From positions 1-10,448 of the forward strand of contig JAISZV010000226.1 of assembly GCA_031284475.1 (NCBI GenBank): 10,448 bases of DNA. Reading direction: 5' to 3'. Made by a program: the position numbers and the translations under genes. A model generated the notes under the pieces. It had not been told where the DNA came from. It did not search any database and worked only from the letters and a program-made list of their open reading frames with translations. Below are positions 1 to 7,628 of the stretch, in pieces (position 1 is the stretch's first letter; each line of letters begins with the position of its first letter). Source of the stretch: Proteiniphilum sp. (GTDB lineage: Bacteria; Bacteroidota; Bacteroidia; Bacteroidales; Dysgonomonadaceae).

Positions 1-13
1 CCCTAAAATTAAT

Positions 14-21
14 TACTTTTG
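14..21 (+). promoter_or_regulatory. Bacteroidota -7 element for the IS30 transposase
   Basis: TACTTTTG fits the Bacteroidota -7 consensus TAnnTTTG. It ends only 8 bases before the ATG at 30, so a transcript from it would start at or just before the start codon and be nearly leaderless. The -33 region lies outside the window and cannot be checked. Confidence 0.4.
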
Positions 22-29
22 TATTGCTT

Positions 30-971
30 ATGTACAGTCAATTAACTTCGGAGCAAAGGTACACAATTTGTGTGCTGCTCCAGCAGGGTCAGCATAAAAA
101 AGATATAGCAAGGGCTATAGGAGTACATGTATCTACCGTCTATCGGGAACTACAGCGCAATAAGGGAAAACGTGGCGGGTATGGCTGGCGGCAGGCTCGG
201 GAGATGGCAGAGGAAAGAAAAGAACGCCTCCCGGGGAACCGCAAAATTAAGGACTCGCTCCGCAATGAAGCTCTCAAACTGCTTAAGGAAGAGCAGTGGT
301 CTCCCGCACAGATATCGGGATATCTGAAACAGAAGGGATTTAAAATCTCACATGAGACCATATATGCCCTCATCCGTTCCGATAAACAAAATGGCGGCTC
401 ACTTTACACCCATTGCAGGCATCGGTTGAAGCACGGGAAGAGACCTGTGGGCAAATGCACCGGCATCCCGAATCGGGTTAGTATTCATGAACGCCCCAAA
501 GAAGCCGGCGGAAACAGATTCGGGGATATTGAAATGGATACTGTAGTCGGCAAAGACGGAGCAGGTGCTATTTTAACCATGACGGAAAGATCGACAAATT
601 TCATCTGGATACAAAAACTCGAACACGGTAAAAATGCCGCAGGGCTTGCCAAAGAGGTAATCAGGTTATTATTCCCGTACAGGAAAATATTGAAGTCGAT
701 CACAACAGATAACGGGTCTGAATTCGCAGCACACGAGATGATAGCGGAAGCACTTGACCTGACAGTCTACTTTGCCGATCCGTACGCTTCATGGCAAAAA
801 GGTTCAATTGAAAATGCCAACAAACTGATAAGGCAGTATATTCCTAAAGGTTCTTCATTCAAGGATATGGACGACGACCGAATTAGGGATATTCAACATA
901 AAATAAACCGGAGACCGAGAGAAAAACTCGACTTCGTTTCGCCGAAAGAAAGATTCTTCAAATATCTTTAG
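30..971 (+). CDS. IS30-family transposase
   Basis: This DDE transposase cuts and joins the ends of its insertion sequence. The 313-residue product is near the usual IS30 length and appears complete. Residues ~3-45 form the IS30 helix-turn-helix, starting YSQLTSEQRYTI and continuing through DIARAIGVHVSTVYREL. The catalytic triad is visible: D170 in DIEMDTVVG, D227 in TTDNGSEF and E261 in WQKGSIENANK, with 33 residues between the second Asp and the Glu as in IS30. The following NKLIRQYIPKG stretch is also typical. An in-frame TTG exists at 24, but ATG at 30 gives the usual MYSQLT start and is preferred. No frameshift or internal stop is seen, so the enzyme may be active. It stands alone and does not appear to share an operon with the helicase gene downstream. 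Confidence 0.95.
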   Translation: MYSQLTSEQRYTICVLLQQGQHKKDIARAIGVHVSTVYRELQRNKGKRGGYGWRQAREMAEERKERLPGNRKIKDSLRNEALKLLKEEQWSPAQISGYLKQKGFKISHETIYALIRSDKQNGGSLYTHCRHRLKHGKRPVGKCTGIPNRVSIHERPKEAGGNRFGDIEMDTVVGKDGAGAILTMTERSTNFIWIQKLEHGKNAAGLAKEVIRLLFPYRKILKSITTDNGSEFAAHEMIAEALDLTVYFADPYASWQKGSIENANKLIRQYIPKGSSFKDMDDDRIRDIQHKINRRPREKLDFVSPKERFFKYL

Positions 972-978
972 TATTTTC

Positions 979-1000
979 GCACTTGCTATTTGAATCTGCC
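979..1000 (+). repeat. Probable right terminal repeat of the IS30 element
   Basis: The segment beginning GCACTTGCTATTTGAATCTG lies 7 bases after the transposase stop codon, where IS30 elements carry their right inverted repeat. It resembles Bacteroidales IS30 ends as I recall them. Its partner at the left end is outside the window, so the match cannot be shown here and the outer boundary is approximate. Confidence 0.4.
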
Positions 1001-1048
1001 TTGCCCTGTTCGGGAATTGATAATAGGTGATAAACCGATTTATTTTCG

Positions 1049-1056
1049 TATCTTTG
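1049..1056 (+). promoter_or_regulatory. Bacteroidota -7 element for the DEAD-box helicase
   Basis: TATCTTTG matches TAnnTTTG exactly. No clear TTTG/TTG box is present about 20 bases upstream, so only the -7 half is supported. Transcription starting just downstream would give a leader of roughly 100 bases that includes the hairpin at 1113-1151. The element lies about 50 bases beyond the probable IS end, so it belongs to the chromosome and not to the insertion sequence. Confidence 0.5.
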
Positions 1057-1112
1057 CGCCCGTTAGCAATTAAGTTCATTATCAACTTATTTGTTAAAGT
1101 TATCAATCAGAT

Positions 1113-1151
1113 ACAAGAATGTGTGATACGGCTTATCGTAACGCATCTTGT
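1113..1151 (+). promoter_or_regulatory. Long imperfect hairpin in the helicase 5' leader
   Basis: The arms pair as ACAAGA with TCTTGT, TG with CA, TGT with ACG (one G-U pair) and TACG with CGTA. This gives 15 base pairs around a six-base loop (GCTTAT), with a single-A bulge and a GA bulge. The hairpin ends 13 bases before the helicase ATG. No T tract follows it, so it is not a standard terminator. A role in controlling translation of the helicase mRNA is an inference from its position. Confidence 0.5.
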
Positions 1152-1164
1152 TTAACAATAAAAC

Positions 1165-2280
1165 ATGACATTTAAAGAATTATCTATCATAGAGCCGGTA
1201 TTGAGGGCTCTGAACGAAAAAGGACATACAACTCCCACTCCAATACAACAACAGGCTATTGCCCCGGCGCTCGATAACCGTGATATTTTAGGATTAGCGC
1301 AAACCGGAACAGGAAAAACCGCCGCTTTTGTACTCCCCATCATACAACAATTGCATTTGGATAAATCTTACGGCAGGAAAAGAGAGATCAAAGCGTTAAT
1401 TTTAACGCCTACGCGGGAACTGGCTATACAGATCAACGAATGTTTGAGCGATTATATTCGCTATACGGATCTCCGTCACTGTGTAATTTATGGCGGAGTA
1501 AAGCAGAATGCACAGGTAAATACATTGAAACAGGGAGTAGATATATTGGTGGCTACTCCGGGGCGTTTGCTCGATTTAATGAACCAGAAGATCGTCAGTC
1601 TTCATGCCATCCGTCATTTTGTACTGGATGAAGCCGACCGGATGTTGGATATGGGATTTATCCACGACATCAAACGGCTGTTACCCCACCTTCCCAGGGT
1701 GAGGCAAACCCTCTTCTTTTCAGCTACCATGCCGTCATCTATCGCCGACCTTTCGCGTTCTATCCTGCATAAGCCGGTTAGGGTAGAGGTAGCGCCGGTA
1801 TCGTCGGTGGTGGACGCCATAGAGCAATATATCTATTTTGTAGAAAAACCGGAGAAGAAAAACCTGTTGATCAGCTTGCTGAAAAAAGATAAGAAGAAGT
1901 CGGTATTGATATTTTCCCGCACCAAACACGGAGCGGATAAAATTGCACGGCTACTCAGCAAGTCCGGAATAAACAGCGCCGCCATTCATGGGAATAAATC
2001 GCAGAATGCCAGACAAAAGGCGCTCTCCGATTTCAAGTCGCACAAAATACAAACCCTTATAGCGACGGATATTGCCGCCAGGGGAATCGATATTAATAAT
2101 CTGGAGTTGGTCATCAATTACGACCTTCCTGATGTGGCCGAGACCTATGTGCATCGCATCGGCCGTACGGGTAGGGCGGGGAATAGCGGTATGGCCTTGA
2201 CATTCTGCGCCGATGAAGAGAGGGATATGTTAAAAGACATCCAGAAATTGACGGGAAAAACCCTTGTCGTAGCAAGCTGA
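1165..2280 (+). CDS. rhlE: DEAD-box ATP-dependent RNA helicase, RhlE-like
   Basis: This cytoplasmic ATP-dependent RNA helicase unwinds short RNA duplexes; relatives act in ribosome assembly, RNA decay and cold adaptation. The 371-residue product carries every core motif: Q motif TPTPIQQQ (23-30), Walker A AQTGTGKT (45-52), PTREL (82-86), TPGR (131-134), DEAD (155-158), SAT (186-188), ARGID (305-309) and HRIGRTGRAG (330-339). It stops soon after the second RecA-like domain, with no basic tail or RNA-binding extension, which is the compact RhlE-like form. The ATG at 1165 sits just before the conserved FKEL...PVL segment and follows A-rich sequence (AACAATAAAAC). Its leader has a -7 element and a strong hairpin. 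It converges on sbcC with a 22-base gap. The helicase call is certain; the subfamily symbol is less so. Confidence 0.95.
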   Translation: MTFKELSIIEPVLRALNEKGHTTPTPIQQQAIAPALDNRDILGLAQTGTGKTAAFVLPIIQQLHLDKSYGRKREIKALILTPTRELAIQINECLSDYIRYTDLRHCVIYGGVKQNAQVNTLKQGVDILVATPGRLLDLMNQKIVSLHAIRHFVLDEADRMLDMGFIHDIKRLLPHLPRVRQTLFFSATMPSSIADLSRSILHKPVRVEVAPVSSVVDAIEQYIYFVEKPEKKNLLISLLKKDKKKSVLIFSRTKHGADKIARLLSKSGINSAAIHGNKSQNARQKALSDFKSHKIQTLIATDIAARGIDINNLELVINYDLPDVAETYVHRIGRTGRAGNSGMALTFCADEERDMLKDIQKLTGKTLVVAS

Positions 2281-2302
2281 ACAACAATCCGGTTTTTCAG
2301 TT

Positions 2303-5300
2303 TCAAATACCAATTATTTCCACTTTACTTTTCCCGCTCTGTTGCTTGCTCACCCTGATCTGCACCGGTATCCGCTCCGTCATTTCCTGCACATGGGATA
2401 TTACGCCTACTTTACGCCCCTGGTTGTGCAGGCGGTCGAGCGCGTCCATGGCAATGTTGAGCGTTGCCGGGTCTAACGAGCCGAATCCTTCATCAATGAA
2501 CAGGGATTCGACTTTCATACGGCTGGAGGACAACGAAGCCAGCCCTAACGCCAGCGCCAGTGAGACGAGAAAAGACTCGCCGCCGGAAAGGGAATAGACG
2601 GTGCGTGCTTCATCCCCCATATCCTGGTCAATAACCTGCAATCCCAATGAATCGGGGATGCGTTGCAGGATGTATCGTTTGCTGAGCGTCTCCAGGTGCG
2701 CATTGGCATAGCTCAGCAGCACATCCAGCGTATATTCCTGGGCAATCTGGCGGAATTTCTTCCCGTCGGACGAACCGATGATTTCGTTGAGTTTCGCCCA
2801 ATTCTCCTCTACGGACGCCTGTTTTTCAATATCACGCAACAATGCGCCGATGCGTCGCCTGTTCAGCGTGTCTTCCTTTATCCTGAACTCGATCTCATTG
2901 ACCTGTTGCGTGGTTTGTTTCAGTTGTTCGCGCACTTCCTCCAGCAACGCAGTCAGCTCTTCCGAAGTACTTTCTTTGGTATGCGCATCCGGTGAGAGTT
3001 GGCCTGAATCCCCTTTACGCAGGCTTTCGGAAGGCCGCTGTTTGGTATGCGCGTCCAATGCTTTGGTTCGTTCCTCTAAGATAGATCCGGCCTGCATCAC
3101 CGCGTCGTCCAGTTCCCGCAGGCTCTTTCTTTCCGCTTCTATCTGGTTCGGGGTAAAGGTTAAAAGGGCCGAGATATCCTCCTGCGTAAGCGCCGCACCG
3201 TATTGCCGGTTATGGCGGTCGATCCAACTGCCGAGTTGCTCTTTCAGCGCGGATTCCTGTTGTGCGAAAGCGTGTATCTCCTTCTCTATTTGTTCCTGCA
3301 ACGCCCTGTTCCGGGTGATCTCCGTCCGTATCTTTTCCGCCGCTTCCCGTTGTTGTTCCCATGCCTGTTTTGCCGAACCGGCAGCCTCTTTCAGCGTTGT
3401 TTCCACTTCGTTGACGGGCGCGCCGTGAAAAAGAGACGCTCTTTCGCCGGACAACTCTTTGTGCCGGATTTGCAGTTTGGACAGGTATTGTTCTTTCGAT
3501 TCGGATTCCTCCCGGATGCGCTTTAATTGCTCCTGCATCCCTTTGTTTTTTTCGGTCAGCATCCCTTGTTGGCGGATCAGTTCCTCAAGCCGGATGATGT
3601 TGGTTTTCCACGTCCCGGCGAACTCCCGGATACGGGACACAAATGCTTCCGGGTCGGCCTGCCAGTTTTCAAACCACTGTCCGGTAGGAAAATAAACGGA
3701 CAACGTTTGTTTCACGCCGTCTAATTTTTTACGGGTATGCTGCTGCTCCGTATGGTCGTTCTTTTGCTGATCCTGCAAGGATTTTATGTTTCGTTCATGG
3801 TCTCTGATCCGGTTTTCTGTATCGGCAAACTGCTTGTCGAACCCGGCAAGGCGCGCCGTATGTGCCTCTAATTGTTCTTTTTGTTTTCCGTAAGATTGTA
3901 TCTGCGCTTGTAATTGCTGTTGCCCCTCCTTGTGCCGCCGTACTTGCTCCTGCAACCATGAAGCCCTTTCCGGGAGCGGATGTTCGCCGCATTGCAGATG
4001 GATCGGAAACGTCCGCCATTTGGTTTCAAGCGCTGAGAGCGACGCCTCCGTAACGGCCAACTTTTCTTCCAGTTCGCCGATGGATTTTTTCAGTTCAATG
4101 CAACTTTGATTGATGCTGCTGTGCGCTGCCAGTTGGCATGTATAAGCGGTTTCGTTTTCTGCGTGGGTTGCTTCCAGTCCTGAAAGGAGAAGGTCGACGG
4201 CCGGATGCTCCACCGTATAGGGATGGTTGATGCTGCCGCACACAGGACACCGTTCCCCCGGTTCCAATTGGCTCCGGAGGCGTTCCACGCTTTCGGCCGC
4301 GACTAATTTCGCTCTTTCGAGCATTTTCAACGACGCATCTCTTTCCGCTTTCTTTCCTTTCAGGAGGCTTTCCGCTTCCGTCAACCGGATGGCGTTCCGT
4401 TTCAGTTCGTTTTGAGAGGTTTCCAGCGATTGCGCCATGCCGTTTTTGTCATTGATGGCCTGGTAGAGCAGTTTCCAATGGGCTTCTGCCGTGATTAGCC
4501 CTTCGATGGCCACATCTATGGACGACTTCTCCTGCTCGATTTCCCTGATGGGAATAGCCGACAGGGTAGCGTGCAACGTTTCCTGCTTCCTTCGCTCTTG
4601 TTGCAGGGAGGTTTGGATGGCGTTCCGCTGTTCTTCTATCCTTTGCTTTTCTTGCAGGCGTTTTGTTACGTCTGCTTCTGCTGCGCTGATGCGGGAGTTG
4701 TACTGTTGCAGGCTTTCCAGGATTCCCTCTGCGTCTTTTAGCTTGGATAAGATCAGGCTCTCCTGTTCGGCGACGGGGCGGCGGGATTCATTATCCGCCC
4801 TCCACCGGTTCAGTTGCGCAATCTCTTTTTCCCGTTCGCCCAATTCGTTTTCTGTCCGGAGGAACTGTTCTTTTTGTTCCTTTTCTTTTTCCCGGACGAT
4901 TGCCGCTTCTTCCGCCGCCTGCTTTACCTGTTCCGCTTTTTCGGCGAGTTGCACATCCAACGCTTTGGCCCTGTTCAGCGAGGGACGGGCGGCTTCCTCT
5001 TCCTGCGCCTTTGCGTCGAGTAACGCCTTTGCTTGTGCAAAAGCGGCGGCCGATATTTTTTCTTCTCCGTTCAGGGATGCCAGCGTTGATGAAATTTCCT
5101 CAAGTTCTTTCGCCCTGCCGGCTGTTTGTTCCCGCACATGTTGCAGGCTGTTGACAACAGGTTGGGCCGGTTGAACGCGGACAATCTGTTGTAACCGTTC
5201 TTCCCGCGGTTGCGCCGCCGCTCTCGCCGTTACGGCCTGCCGGTGATGCGATTCGGCAGCTAAGCGGCTTTCCTGTAATTTCGACCATTGTTCATGCCAA

Positions 5301-6088
5301 CTGATCTCCCTGTGCAGGTTGTCCCGTAGCTTCTCTTTTGTTCCGATGATGGTTGTCAGCGCAGCTTTCTGTTGCAGTAGATCATTGATTTCTTCTGATG
5401 TGAGGGTGGCGATTCCTTCGCGTTGCAGGTTCAGTTCCCTTAGTTTTTGATGCTCTTCCCGGTGATGCTCGAACACCTTTTGGGATATTTCGGAATAAAC
5501 GTGGGTGCCGGTCAGCTTTTCCAGCAGCGACGATTTTTCGTCCCTTCCTGCTTTCAGGAAAGCGGTGAAATCGCCTTGCGCCAATAAGACGGAACGGGTA
5601 AACTGCTCGAAGTTCAACCCCACGAGGCGTTCTATTTTGCCGAGTAATTCGGTTTTTCTTCCGGGAATATCACGGTTAACGGTGATGTTTTTCAGGGAAG
5701 TCTCATAAGGCTGCAAACTGCCGTCTTCCCTGTTATAGGCCCTTCTCACGTGCCAGGCCGCCCTGTAATGCTGCCCGTCGATCCCTTCAAAATCCACCTC
5801 GGCAAAGCCGTTGGATGCGCCGTCCCGCAAGACGCCCCGCACATCGTCCTGCTTGATCGTGCTTCCTTTCACATCGGCAATATCCACTCCGTTCTCGGCC
5901 AGCCGGTAGCGGGGCGTTTTAGCGTAGAGCGCGAGGCACAGCGCATCGAGTATGGTCGATTTTCCCGCTCCCGTAGGGCCGGTGATGGCGAAGATGCCCG
6001 CGGAACGGAGAGGCTCGCGGGTAAAATCAATTTCAGTTGCGCCGTCTAACGAGGCGAGGTTCTTTATGCGGATGGCTTGTATCTTCAT
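2303..6088 (-). CDS. sbcC: SbcC, ATPase subunit of the SbcCD nuclease (Rad50-like)
   Basis: SbcC is the ATP-binding SMC/Rad50-type partner of the SbcD nuclease; the complex opens DNA hairpins and trims blocked double-strand ends. The 1261-residue protein has Walker A GPTGAGKST at 37-45, a Q-loop region (SVLLAQGDF) near 170, two long Gln/Glu/Lys-rich coiled-coil arms, and a zinc-hook CPVC at 614-617 (bases 4238-4249) almost exactly at the midpoint. The second nucleotide-binding half has the signature LSGGE (1167-1171), Walker B FIDEGFGSLD (1197-1206) and a switch His at 1232. It is longer than Escherichia coli SbcC (1048 residues), with the extra length in the arms. One arm has a helix-breaking in-frame duplication (1012-1045). 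The ATG lies 5 bases after the sbcD stop, so the two are almost certainly co-transcribed. Confidence 0.96.
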   Translation of the reverse strand: MKIQAIRIKNLASLDGATEIDFTREPLRSAGIFAITGPTGAGKSTILDALCLALYAKTPRYRLAENGVDIADVKGSTIKQDDVRGVLRDGASNGFAEVDFEGIDGQHYRAAWHVRRAYNREDGSLQPYETSLKNITVNRDIPGRKTELLGKIERLVGLNFEQFTRSVLLAQGDFTAFLKAGRDEKSSLLEKLTGTHVYSEISQKVFEHHREEHQKLRELNLQREGIATLTSEEINDLLQQKAALTTIIGTKEKLRDNLHREISWHEQWSKLQESRLAAESHHRQAVTARAAAQPREERLQQIVRVQPAQPVVNSLQHVREQTAGRAKELEEISSTLASLNGEEKISAAAFAQAKALLDAKAQEEEAARPSLNRAKALDVQLAEKAEQVKQAAEEAAIVREKEKEQKEQFLRTENELGEREKEIAQLNRWRADNESRRPVAEQESLILSKLKDAEGILESLQQYNSRISAAEADVTKRLQEKQRIEEQRNAIQTSLQQERRKQETLHATLSAIPIREIEQEKSSIDVAIEGLITAEAHWKLLYQAINDKNGMAQSLETSQNELKRNAIRLTEAESLLKGKKAERDASLKMLERAKLVAAESVERLRSQLEPGERCPVCGSINHPYTVEHPAVDLLLSGLEATHAENETAYTCQLAAHSSINQSCIELKKSIGELEEKLAVTEASLSALETKWRTFPIHLQCGEHPLPERASWLQEQVRRHKEGQQQLQAQIQSYGKQKEQLEAHTARLAGFDKQFADTENRIRDHERNIKSLQDQQKNDHTEQQHTRKKLDGVKQTLSVYFPTGQWFENWQADPEAFVSRIREFAGTWKTNIIRLEELIRQQGMLTEKNKGMQEQLKRIREESESKEQYLSKLQIRHKELSGERASLFHGAPVNEVETTLKEAAGSAKQAWEQQREAAEKIRTEITRNRALQEQIEKEIHAFAQQESALKEQLGSWIDRHNRQYGAALTQEDISALLTFTPNQIEAERKSLRELDDAVMQAGSILEERTKALDAHTKQRPSESLRKGDSGQLSPDAHTKESTSEELTALLEEVREQLKQTTQQVNEIEFRIKEDTLNRRRIGALLRDIEKQASVEENWAKLNEIIGSSDGKKFRQIAQEYTLDVLLSYANAHLETLSKRYILQRIPDSLGLQVIDQDMGDEARTVYSLSGGESFLVSLALALGLASLSSSRMKVESLFIDEGFGSLDPATLNIAMDALDRLHNQGRKVGVISHVQEMTERIPVQIRVSKQQSGKSKVEIIGI
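2954..3055 (-). repeat. Diverged in-frame duplication in the SbcC coiled-coil arm
   Basis: Two 36-base segments (3020-3055 and 2954-2989) lie 66 bases, or 22 codons, apart and agree at 26 of 36 positions by eye; the first 15 bases differ at one position. Both encode DAHTKxxxSExL, at residues 1012-1023 and 1034-1045. The linker between them is rich in Ser, Gly, Pro and Asp, which should interrupt the coiled coil. Confidence 0.6.
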
Positions 6089-6093
6089 GCTCT

Positions 6094-7341
6094 TTATATT
6101 TCCGGTTCATTTACTTCCTGCGCGACTTGTTGAAAAAGTTTCCGCAGTTCTTCGGGAACGGGGTTGTTGTATTTGTTTCGATACGCTTTCTGCAACACGT
6201 CGGCCGGGTTCAGTTCGCTGAGTAGCTCCGGGTGCGCAACCGCGCTTTCGCCGGGTTTCTTCGACGGTGAGGGGTACCGTACATTAATCTTCGCTAACCG
6301 GAAATTCTTGCCGGAAAGCGCGGTTTCTATCTTGTGCCGCAGTCCCGGTTCCGCCCCTTCCAGCAATACGCGTACTTCCAGGTAGGGGGACGTATGGAAA
6401 TCCCCTTCAAAAGGCGTTGCCTGTTCCAGGGAGGCAAGCGCTTCGGGGAGCGGACTGTGTACCGCGGGAATACGCAGGAGCGGTACCGAAACGGGAATCT
6501 CGACCGTTCTCAGGTTTTCGATACCGTCTCCCGCTATATCGAAGATAACGGCCTGATGCCTGTAATTTGTCTCTGAAAAAGACATAGGCAGGGGACTGCC
6601 GCAATAGCGGACATGCTCCTTGCCCCCGATGCATTGGGCTTTGTGGATATGCCCCAGCGCCACGTACCGTATATTGTCGTTCAGCGCGGTTGCCGGAATA
6701 GCTTCCACGCCGCCCATAATCAACCGTTCCGTTTTGTCCATATCGCCTACCTCGGCCTGTTGCGCGTGCAGGTGTCCCATAGCGATAACGGCCTGGCCGG
6801 GTTTTTTCCGCGATGCGGCGTACTCGTAAGCGGCTTTATAGAATCCGGCAACGCCCTCGGCATACGGGTTTGCGGAATCCGGCGCAGAAGGGTAATCTCC
6901 TATCCGTAAAAAAGGGGCGGCGATGCACCATGCCTCCGTATTTCCCTCTTTATTTTTCAGGGGGATGGTAAGGCTGCCGTAATCAATATTTCCGTCCCCG
7001 TCTTTCCCTACAAGGCCCACGATATGGATATTGGACGATTCCAGAAGCGGTTTAGGGGATTCTAAGCGTGATGCGGAATCGTGATTCCCCGCGGTTGCAA
7101 TGATCTGCAAGCCGGGGTTATTTTTCACCGACCGGTTCAGGAACGAGTAGAACAATTTTATGGACGCCGCCGAAGGGTTCGACACGTCGAATATGTCGCC
7201 GCTGATCAACAGTACGTCGATTTGTTCGGTAGTCAAGGTATCTGACAGCCGGTTCAAAAACTGCCGGTGTTCATACGTCCGGTCATACTCATAAAAGAGT
7301 TGTCCGATGTGCCAGTCCGCTGTATGTAAAACACGTATCAT
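6094..7341 (-). CDS. sbcD: SbcD, exonuclease subunit of the SbcCD complex (Mre11-like)
   Basis: This metal-dependent phosphoesterase is the nuclease subunit that works with SbcC on hairpins and double-strand ends. The 415-residue length is close to E. coli SbcD (400). The metal-binding motifs are present in order: DWHIG (D9, H11), GDIFD (D49), GNHD (N86-H87-D88), GHLH (189-192) and GHIH (230-233). The segment YCGSPLPMSFSE that follows is also typical of SbcD. The C-terminal ~150 residues form the less conserved cap and SbcC-interaction part and end EVNEPEI. The ATG at 7341 begins MIRVLHTADWHIG, so the start is firm. It is the first gene of sbcDC and is divergent from the Fic gene across 361 bases. 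I could not pick out a convincing promoter for it on the minus strand. Confidence 0.96.
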   Translation of the reverse strand: MIRVLHTADWHIGQLFYEYDRTYEHRQFLNRLSDTLTTEQIDVLLISGDIFDVSNPSAASIKLFYSFLNRSVKNNPGLQIIATAGNHDSASRLESPKPLLESSNIHIVGLVGKDGDGNIDYGSLTIPLKNKEGNTEAWCIAAPFLRIGDYPSAPDSANPYAEGVAGFYKAAYEYAASRKKPGQAVIAMGHLHAQQAEVGDMDKTERLIMGGVEAIPATALNDNIRYVALGHIHKAQCIGGKEHVRYCGSPLPMSFSETNYRHQAVIFDIAGDGIENLRTVEIPVSVPLLRIPAVHSPLPEALASLEQATPFEGDFHTSPYLEVRVLLEGAEPGLRHKIETALSGKNFRLAKINVRYPSPSKKPGESAVAHPELLSELNPADVLQKAYRNKYNNPVPEELRKLFQQVAQEVNEPEI

Positions 7342-7485
7342 AGATTTGCTCGTGAGGAATTTTAGTGCAAGTTTGGGATTGAAATCCGTTTAACGGGATC
7401 GGAATTTATTTAACGACAAGGTAAAGGTCGGAAATTTTGTCGTATTTACAAAAGAAATGAATTTTGGGTTCGTTCTTTTTGCAGA

Positions 7486-7523
7486 GGCAACCGAAGCCAG
7501 CGGTAATACAGAGTTCGGTTGCC
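7486..7523. repeat. Perfect 10-base inverted repeat, stem-loop
   Basis: GGCAACCGAA (7486-7495) and TTCGGTTGCC (7514-7523) are exact reverse complements separated by 18 bases. The stem is GC-rich inside an AT-rich region. Neither side carries a T tract, and both flanking genes are transcribed away from it, so it does not look like an intrinsic terminator. It could be a protein-binding site, an RNA structure in a long leader or part of a dispersed repeat; its function is unknown. Confidence 0.65.
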
Positions 7524-7628
7524 ATATCATTATTACCAATACCAATCAACGTATTAGCATATCTGTTTGTATTCGTATCACAACCGGATATTTTCGGCTC
7601 GTTGCATATCAAAATAAATAATATTTTC

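Larger units (their letters stand above)
1..1000 (+). mobile_element. IS30-family insertion sequence, left end outside the window
   Basis: The element is recognised from its intact transposase gene, which has the IS30 N-terminal HTH and DD(33)E catalytic core. The right boundary is placed at about 1000, after a short non-coding tail ending in a probable terminal repeat. No matching inverted copy is present in the 29 bases before the transposase start, so the left terminal repeat and the target duplication must lie before base 1. No passenger gene is present. The element lies directly upstream of the DEAD-box helicase gene and does not visibly interrupt any reading frame in the window. The family is certain; the exact right boundary is not. 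Confidence 0.75.

Noticed and set aside
2276..2320. Possible terminator between the convergent helicase and sbcC genes
   Set aside because: Only a weak five-base CTGAA/TTCAG pairing with a long loop is present, and it overlaps the stop codon.
2778..3428. Plus-strand open frame of 216 codons antisense to sbcC
   Set aside because: It lies wholly inside sbcC, whose protein is unmistakable. The Ser/Cys-rich translation is what the reverse of Gln/Glu/Ala-rich coiled-coil codons gives.
4491..5174. Plus-strand open frame of 227 codons antisense to sbcC
   Set aside because: It is the same kind of shadow of the coiled-coil arm, with very high Ser and Cys content and no motif.
7406..7612. Minus-strand open frame of 68 codons with six Cys in the sbcD-Fic gap
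   Set aside because: It needs a TTG start, has no promoter element or recognisable motif, and contains both arms of the perfect inverted repeat. It may be real, but nothing positive supports it.
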